A model generated the notes under the pieces. The model worked only from the letters and a program-made list of their open reading frames with translations. It did no database searches and was not told the DNA's origin. From positions 1 through 25,665 of the forward strand of contig CALFER010000065.1 in NCBI GenBank assembly GCA_937951895.1: a stretch of 25,665 bases of DNA, written 5' to 3'. Made by a program: the position numbers and the translations under genes. Below, one piece after another: positions 21,070 through 25,665 of this stretch (position 1 is the first letter of the stretch; each line of letters begins with the position of its first letter). The DNA comes from an uncultured bacterium. Lineage in GTDB: Bacteria > CSSED10-310 > CALFER01.

Positions 21070-22763
21070 TGCCAGGTTACTCCTACGATCATGCTGATAT
21101 TCGTGATCGTCGAAAGGCTGCCTTGGTTGTCGACGTAAGCGGAGATGATGTCGTTTGCAGAAAACGTATCGGTTCCAACGGCCTGAGTCGTTGTCCCGCA
21201 GATCACGCCGGTTCCGGATGGCGTCAGGCGGATCTCGAAGACGTTGGTGCCACCCTTGCGGACCTCGAAATCGGTCCTATCGCCAGGCGTATACGTGCTA
21301 TAGTTGGCGCACACCCATATGCTCGTGATGCTGCCTGCGTATGGCATGGGATAGCCGTATGTCGATGAGGTTTGCCAGTTGCCGAGATACAGGTAGGCGT
21401 CTGCAGAAACGTCCCGGTCGTTCTCGAAACAGATCGGATATCCGGCAACAGGCGTGCTGGTCGGCGTGTTCGTCGGTGCTGCTGTGTAGGTGGGTGTGGC
21501 AGTAGCCGTTGGCGTCGAAGTTGGAGTCGGGGTGTTCGCGATCAGGATTTCTCCGCTTCCGTCAATGACGAGTGGCGTCCCGGCCCCTGCATCGCAGTTC
21601 GCCAGAAAATACCCGTTCGGAGATAGCGTCAGAGTTCTTGCGGTGCCGACTCCGTCATTGTTGGACGAGATCGCCAAGGTATCCGTGCTCGCATGGAATG
21701 TCAGGTAGGCGTCGTATTGAGCGCCACCTGATGTTCCGGTCGACCAGCATAATCCGTGTTCATAATCTCCGGCCGCCTCCATCAAAAACGAAACATACTC
21801 ATTTTCTCGTCCCTCGATTGCCGCTATGGTGTTTGAGATACCTGTTGATGCTACATCTGTGCGGAATAAATGCAGTTCGTAATCCGGCGAAACCGCCCCT
21901 CCAGCGCCAAACCTGGGAGCATAGATCCGCTTGGAAAACACGAATTTTTCATTCGCATTCTCCCACTTCAGAGATTCGTTGCGATCGAATATGATTTTGT
22001 CATCGTCAGACGTAGATGCATACCCGACTTCTGCGTCATAAGCCAGTCTCATACCGCTGGATTGATCGGGGTCTATATAGTAGGTTGAATTTCCCTTATC
22101 AATGAACTTGGCGAATGTGAACTCATAGTTCCCACCGTCCCAATTTCCGGTCATTTGAGTCGTTCCATCCCGTTTCACGTAGTCGCCGATCGGGATGGGA
22201 GTCAGTGTTGGCGTCAGAGTCGGGGTGACAGTCGGAGTATTCGTCCTGGTCGGTGTCGGTGTCACAGTGGGTGTTTGTGTCACGGTCGGGGTATTGGTCG
22301 CCGGGATATCCGCATTCCCGAGCTGAGTCCCACCGCCCATGACCATCATTACCTGGCCGTCGACTGGTCCGGTGATCACGAACTGCAGCTCCCCCTTGTT
22401 CTTTTCATCGCAAGCATGTGAAGCGTGATACTGGCAATCAGTCGGATCTAGCGGGGTCATCGTCGGAGTCACAGTCGGCGTTGGCGTGCGAGTAGGGAGT
22501 GGGGTGTTAGTCGGTGTCCCCGCCCCGACCGTTGGAGTATGGGTCGGGAGCGGAGTCACTTCGAACTGCTGAGGGATGAGATACCGGACACCCGGCTCGA
22601 AATCCGAAAACCGCAGATAGAACTCGTTATATGGATCCTCGAGCATGTACGGAGTCGGAGTCTCCGTGGGTGTTTCGGTCGGTGTCTCAGTGGGCGTCGG
22701 TGTATCCGCTGCCAGACACGCCGATGCCACAAGAATCCAAGCAAGCGTGATCAGAGACCGCAT
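21066..22763 (-). CDS. Tail-fibre-like protein with signal peptide and PT-repeat linkers
   Basis: 565 residues. It opens with a clear signal peptide (MRSLITLAWILVASACLAAD; ASAC could also be a weak lipobox). Four Thr/Pro repeat blocks follow (about residues 20-37, 72-104, 152-192 and 414-446), separating small domains. Middle segments such as RDGTTQMTGNWDGGNYEF and APRFGAGGAVSPDYELHLFR resemble phage tail-fibre and tail-spike repeats. The C-terminal domain (about 450-565) is beta-rich with DFEVRKGGTNVFEIRLTPSG. Fibre features with a Sec signal are an odd combination: the protein may be displayed on the host rather than, or as well as, on the virion. It lies among baseplate/fibre genes and overlaps the next gene by 4 bp. 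Confidence 0.65.
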   Translation of the reverse strand: MRSLITLAWILVASACLAADTPTPTETPTETPTETPTPYMLEDPYNEFYLRFSDFEPGVRYLIPQQFEVTPLPTHTPTVGAGTPTNTPLPTRTPTPTVTPTMTPLDPTDCQYHASHACDEKNKGELQFVITGPVDGQVMMVMGGGTQLGNADIPATNTPTVTQTPTVTPTPTRTNTPTVTPTLTPTLTPIPIGDYVKRDGTTQMTGNWDGGNYEFTFAKFIDKGNSTYYIDPDQSSGMRLAYDAEVGYASTSDDDKIIFDRNESLKWENANEKFVFSKRIYAPRFGAGGAVSPDYELHLFRTDVASTGISNTIAAIEGRENEYVSFLMEAAGDYEHGLCWSTGTSGGAQYDAYLTFHASTDTLAISSNNDGVGTARTLTLSPNGYFLANCDAGAGTPLVIDGSGEILIANTPTPTSTPTATATPTYTAAPTNTPTSTPVAGYPICFENDRDVSADAYLYLGNWQTSSTYGYPMPYAGSITSIWVCANYSTYTPGDRTDFEVRKGGTNVFEIRLTPSGTGVICGTTTQAVGTDTFSANDIISAYVDNQGSLSTITNISMIVGVTWQ

Positions 22764-22766
22764 CTC

Positions 22767-23540
22767 TTAATCACCTTCCGAATCGATCTGGAACATGAAT
22801 GAGCCCGGCAGCATTTCCTGCCCAGGAGCGTAGATGTCGAGCGATCGGAGCGACACCTCGACGATGATGGATTCCTTTGGCGGCGCGATCCGAAACGTAT
22901 CCTCTCCGGTAGAGTTCAGCACCCCAGCGCGATCGCCATTGATCTTGCCACGGGAGACCGAGAACAGGACGTTGGTGTCCTCGACTTCGGTCGTCAACTG
23001 GACCCCATCCGCATCGAACACTTTTGCTCGCACCTGGATGTATGAGACACCCTCTGTGGTCGGAAGGCCAACGAGCTGCAGGCCGGTGTACGGATCTGTC
23101 CCGAGATCCTGCACGCCGCACCCTCCCGGGAACTCCAGATACGGCTTCAGATACGTCTGGCGATACGCAGCCGAGAGAATGGATTCAGCGACGCTCTGGA
23201 TCTGTCCTCCGTCCAGTGTCACGACCAGGTCGTCAACCAGATTCGTGATCTCCGGAATGGTGATCGCGAGATCCTTGATGTATTTGGCCTTCGCGCCGGT
23301 GTCGATGCCATAGGCAGCGCACGCGGCATCGGTCAATAAACCGGTTTCCGGATCAAAGTCGTCCACATTGTAAACCTCGACTCCGACCTGGTAATCCATC
23401 GAACTGGAATCGAACAGTGGAGTCGTGGAGTCAAAGTTGGTCGTGTCCCAATCCGTGATCTTCGGAAGGCCGTGCGACTGTTCTGCGTAGTTCAGGACAC
23501 GGTTGTCACTGAGCCGATATATTACGAGCGTGTTTTTCAT
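22767..23540 (-). CDS. Hypothetical virion-associated protein
   Basis: 257 residues from the ATG at 23540, with GGAGGA 7 bases upstream. It starts MKNTLVIYRLSDNRVLNYAE, with a compact N-terminal part, then a helical segment (ESILSAAYRQTYLKPYLEFP) and a C-terminal Ig-like beta domain (VRAKVFDADGVQLTTEVEDT to IIVEVSLRSLDIYAPGQ). It lies between fibre-like genes in the late operon, so a tail-fibre accessory or adhesion role is likely. No family was recognised. Confidence 0.6.
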   Translation of the reverse strand: MKNTLVIYRLSDNRVLNYAEQSHGLPKITDWDTTNFDSTTPLFDSSSMDYQVGVEVYNVDDFDPETGLLTDAACAAYGIDTGAKAKYIKDLAITIPEITNLVDDLVVTLDGGQIQSVAESILSAAYRQTYLKPYLEFPGGCGVQDLGTDPYTGLQLVGLPTTEGVSYIQVRAKVFDADGVQLTTEVEDTNVLFSVSRGKINGDRAGVLNSTGEDTFRIAPPKESIIVEVSLRSLDIYAPGQEMLPGSFMFQIDSEGD

Positions 23541-23553
23541 GATCGTGTCCTCC

Positions 23554-24591
23554 TTATGCGATTGCGGATACTGACATCGGTGCGACGGCAACCCATCGGA
23601 CAGGGCGACCCATGAACCGAGAAACAAAATGCTGAGCACCAATGACAATGATCTGAATCTTCCCAGTGTATTCATCGTTTGCGTCGACCTCCTGATATAC
23701 GAAGATCCCTTCCGTCAGCGTGTCGCCGGCAGACATGAGATCCGTGTGCCATCGCATGCGAATCGGAATCATCCAGAGCGGCACGATCGCGCCACCGTGA
23801 TACATGTTGATCTTCGGCGAACAGATCACATTCTGATGCTTGCCGGTGATTCCCGTGTCGATCAGGGCGCTTGCGAGGATGTAATGATTGTCGAAGTCCT
23901 CGTTGTTGAGACCGGTAAGCTTTGTCATGATTGACGGGAGACTGGTCGTGCCCTTGTTGCTGTAGATGAGTGGGCGATTCTGGTAGGTCAGGTCACCAGT
24001 CAGATTGTCACCGGCCTTCTTTACCCGGTCGCCGAGAATCGTGAGTGTGTCGCGGTATCCGGTGCCGATGTTGACCATGGCGGTTGTGATCGAGGTCGTC
24101 GAGGAACTGAGGCGGATCGAGCAGATTCGGATTGCGCCGGACCCCGGGTTCGCTGGAACTGCTGTCGCGGTGCCTTTGCGCACCTGGAACTCCACGGCCT
24201 CGGTGCGCGTGTGATACGCCATGTTCCCGATACCGTCCGGTCGTTCGTCGCCATCCGTCCAGTCCGGGAACGCGAAGATCGAGATCCAGAGGTTTCCTGC
24301 GAGCGGGATCGTGGATGCGCCAGCGTAATCCTCGCTGCAGTCCACCTCGACCGAAGCGATTGTTCGGAGGTGGTCACCGAGAGCGGAGTATCCGAGCATC
24401 GCTGCTACGTTCACCGACATCGAGACGGGATCCGTTTGCGCAACCGCTCCTCCGGAAATGACCCCATAACCGAGGATGTCCTTGCCGATGTTCTTGGCCG
24501 CCTGGACGCTGATATCGATCAGATGCTGAAGGAAATCGTATGAAATTTCCTCCATGTATTGTTGTCGTCGTTCGGTCCTGATGTTTCCCAT
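23554..24591 (-). CDS. Tail fibre / fibre-like protein
   Basis: 345 residues from the ATG at 24591, with AGGAGG 5 bases upstream; the longer frame lies inside the gpI-like gene and was rejected. The middle has GDRVKKAGDNLTGDLTYQNR, a common pattern of phage tail fibres before a receptor-binding part, followed by repeats of beta character and a C-terminal part ending in VRWVAVAPMSVSAIA. N-terminal segments with LQHLIDISVQAAKNIGKD may attach it to the baseplate. Position right after the gpI-like gene supports this call. Confidence 0.7.
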   Translation of the reverse strand: MGNIRTERRQQYMEEISYDFLQHLIDISVQAAKNIGKDILGYGVISGGAVAQTDPVSMSVNVAAMLGYSALGDHLRTIASVEVDCSEDYAGASTIPLAGNLWISIFAFPDWTDGDERPDGIGNMAYHTRTEAVEFQVRKGTATAVPANPGSGAIRICSIRLSSSTTSITTAMVNIGTGYRDTLTILGDRVKKAGDNLTGDLTYQNRPLIYSNKGTTSLPSIMTKLTGLNNEDFDNHYILASALIDTGITGKHQNVICSPKINMYHGGAIVPLWMIPIRMRWHTDLMSAGDTLTEGIFVYQEVDANDEYTGKIQIIVIGAQHFVSRFMGRPVRWVAVAPMSVSAIA

Positions 24592-24599
24592 GACCCCTC

Positions 24600-25556
24600 C
24601 TATGACGCCGTGCGAGCGCGAGTGTCTGTTCTGGACAGATCGCTGACCGCTCGACAAGCAGTGAAAGATTCGTATTTGAATGCGTAATGATCCCGAGCAG
24701 GAATCATGTATTCGATAAGGTATGTGGCCAGATTCAGTTGTGCAGCGGTGAACGTGTGTGGCCACTGGAAGATGAGAGTCATCCGGAGCGCGCGGTCGGC
24801 ATCGCTGATTGACCGCATGCTGGAATCACCGGTGCGTCCGTTCAGATCCGAGAGCGTTGAGTCCGATCGGAACAGATACGAACCGCCAACGGTCGCTTTC
24901 CCGTGCGGATTGAATCTTCCCTTGATGACTCGGCCGCCCTTTCTGATCGTGTGCGACAACCCGGATATGTAAATTCGGTTGCTGACCATCTGGACGACCG
25001 TTGTCTCGCAGGTATGCCAGCCATCAGTGACGGTGATGATGTCGCCCGGCAGGAGAGTCCCAGCGCCACTGGTGACGTCGAGATACTCGTTGGTGCTGTC
25101 GGCAGCCAAGACCATGCTGAGAACTGCCCTGGCTGTGTCTGGGCCGTTCGATCGGATGATTCGGGGTGAGATGCCCAGGTGGGCGTAGAGAACGATCCTG
25201 ATGCCTCGTTCCGTGCCTGCAAGGGAATAGATCAGGTGCAGGTTGTTGATCAGGATTCGCTGGAAATCCTCATCGATGGATGTATCGAGCGGCCAGCCGT
25301 AATTCGCTGCCAGGTACTCGAGGACGTCCGCAGGTGCCCGGTAAGGGTTGTGCCAGTTGAGGAGTTCCCCATATCGGTTGCGGATGCTGTCGTATGTGTC
25401 GCCGAAGACTCGGAAGAATCGCTGGGTGAATTTCAGTCGCTGAGTCTCTCCAGTGCAGAGCAGGGGAGAGTGATCATTCGCGCGGTATCGACGCGGCAGG
25501 AGCTGGTAGAGCTGCGGCCCGATTGTTGGAGTTTGAACAGCCTTTAGAGTGCTCAT
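24600..25556 (-). CDS. Phage tail protein I-like (P2 gpI family) baseplate protein
   Basis: 318 residues. The N-terminal half has LLPRRYRAND, RFFRVFGDTYDSIRNRYGEL and VLEYLAANYGWPLD followed by LIYSLAGTERGIRIVLYAHL, the layout of the gpI-like tail proteins that connect the baseplate to the fibres. The second half (about 150-300) is beta-rich with GDIITVTDGWHTCETTV, possibly an added domain. The start overlaps the stop of the preceding gene (ATGA), as in the J-I order of P2-type phages. GGAGGGAGA precedes the ATG. Suggests a contractile-tailed phage. Confidence 0.75.
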   Translation of the reverse strand: MSTLKAVQTPTIGPQLYQLLPRRYRANDHSPLLCTGETQRLKFTQRFFRVFGDTYDSIRNRYGELLNWHNPYRAPADVLEYLAANYGWPLDTSIDEDFQRILINNLHLIYSLAGTERGIRIVLYAHLGISPRIIRSNGPDTARAVLSMVLAADSTNEYLDVTSGAGTLLPGDIITVTDGWHTCETTVVQMVSNRIYISGLSHTIRKGGRVIKGRFNPHGKATVGGSYLFRSDSTLSDLNGRTGDSSMRSISDADRALRMTLIFQWPHTFTAAQLNLATYLIEYMIPARDHYAFKYESFTACRAVSDLSRTDTRARTAS

Positions 25557-25665
25557 TCTCCCTCCGTGATCGTGACGGTTCCGAGTGCAGGGAGCTTATT
25601 GGATTCGACTGTCGTGGCGGTCGTGGGAGAGACGATCTGCGCACGATCGACGCCGGCGACTGCCT
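25553..25665 (-). CDS. C-terminal end of a baseplate J-like protein (partial)
   Basis: The last 36 codons of a gene running off the right edge, ending at 25553 with its stop overlapping the next start. The end reads as VAGVDRAQIVSPTTATTVES and then LGTVTITEGE. The gene order (directly before a gpI-like gene) suggests baseplate protein J, but the fragment is too short for a firm call. Confidence 0.45.
   Translation of the reverse strand, partial: AVAGVDRAQIVSPTTATTVESNKLPALGTVTITEGE

Noticed and set aside
21445..22705. Regularly spaced short repeats resembling a CRISPR-like array
   Set aside because: They are degenerate codon repeats for Thr-Pro linkers within one open reading frame, with no constant repeat and spacer lengths.
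1..25665. Integrase, attachment sites or insertion sequences
   Set aside because: No recombinase motifs, no transposase and no target duplications were seen, so prophage borders cannot be placed in this window.

Overview
The window reads as part of a temperate, probably myovirus-like phage or prophage of an uncultured Gram-negative-type bacterium. Support: a divergent repressor/Cro-type switch (3338-4130), a phage recombination pair (1-2054), baseplate and tail-fibre genes (20602-25665), and a lysis region with an endolysin (17253-18529). The host cannot be named. The long Pro-Thr linkers in three proteins and a secreted parallel beta-helix protein are a style I associate with poorly cultured candidate-phylum bacteria, but that is an impression. 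No integrase, attachment site, terminase, portal or capsid gene is visible, so neither end of the element is in the window.

Layout. (a) 1-3541, minus strand: a tightly packed early operon (several ATGA overlaps) runs from a Cro-like regulator through small proteins to a putative single-strand annealing protein and an SbcD-like nuclease. (b) 3542-3647: switch region with two 16-bp palindromic operators and a near-consensus leftward promoter. (c) 3648-11040, plus strand: the repressor, then a cargo block of different base composition: zinc-ribbon membrane protein, DUF3467 protein, BECR-like putative toxin with DUF2283 partner, Apea-type HEPN protein, a fused DNA methylase/endonuclease with a compositionally foreign target-recognition segment, a second RX4H (HEPN-like) protein, and a membrane-anchored receiver plus histidine-kinase pair. 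This looks like a lysogenic-conversion or defence island. (d) 11085-15051, minus strand: DUF2335 membrane protein and many small phage genes, served by several sigma70-like promoters that all have 17-bp spacers; two of them share an unusual conserved upstream element. (e) 15052-15638: non-coding, rich in hairpins, including two opposed terminators. (f) 15639-17309, plus strand: secreted beta-helix protein, an apparent moron. (g) 17253-25665, minus strand: late genes, which in transcription order encode a gpJ-like end, a gpI-like tail protein, fibre-like proteins, a signal-peptide-bearing PT-repeat protein, a coiled-coil membrane protein (holin candidate), a lipoprotein, a 119-nt tRNA-like RNA, a phosphoesterase, a zinc-ribbon microprotein, a GH24 endolysin and a C92-like cysteine peptidase.

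The most unusual items are the tRNA-like element at 19599-19717 with an expanded centre, the apparent recognition-domain swap inside the methylase/endonuclease, the split kinase/receiver pair in the cargo block, and the twin promoters with a shared upstream element. All family assignments are from motif reading by eye; no search was run.
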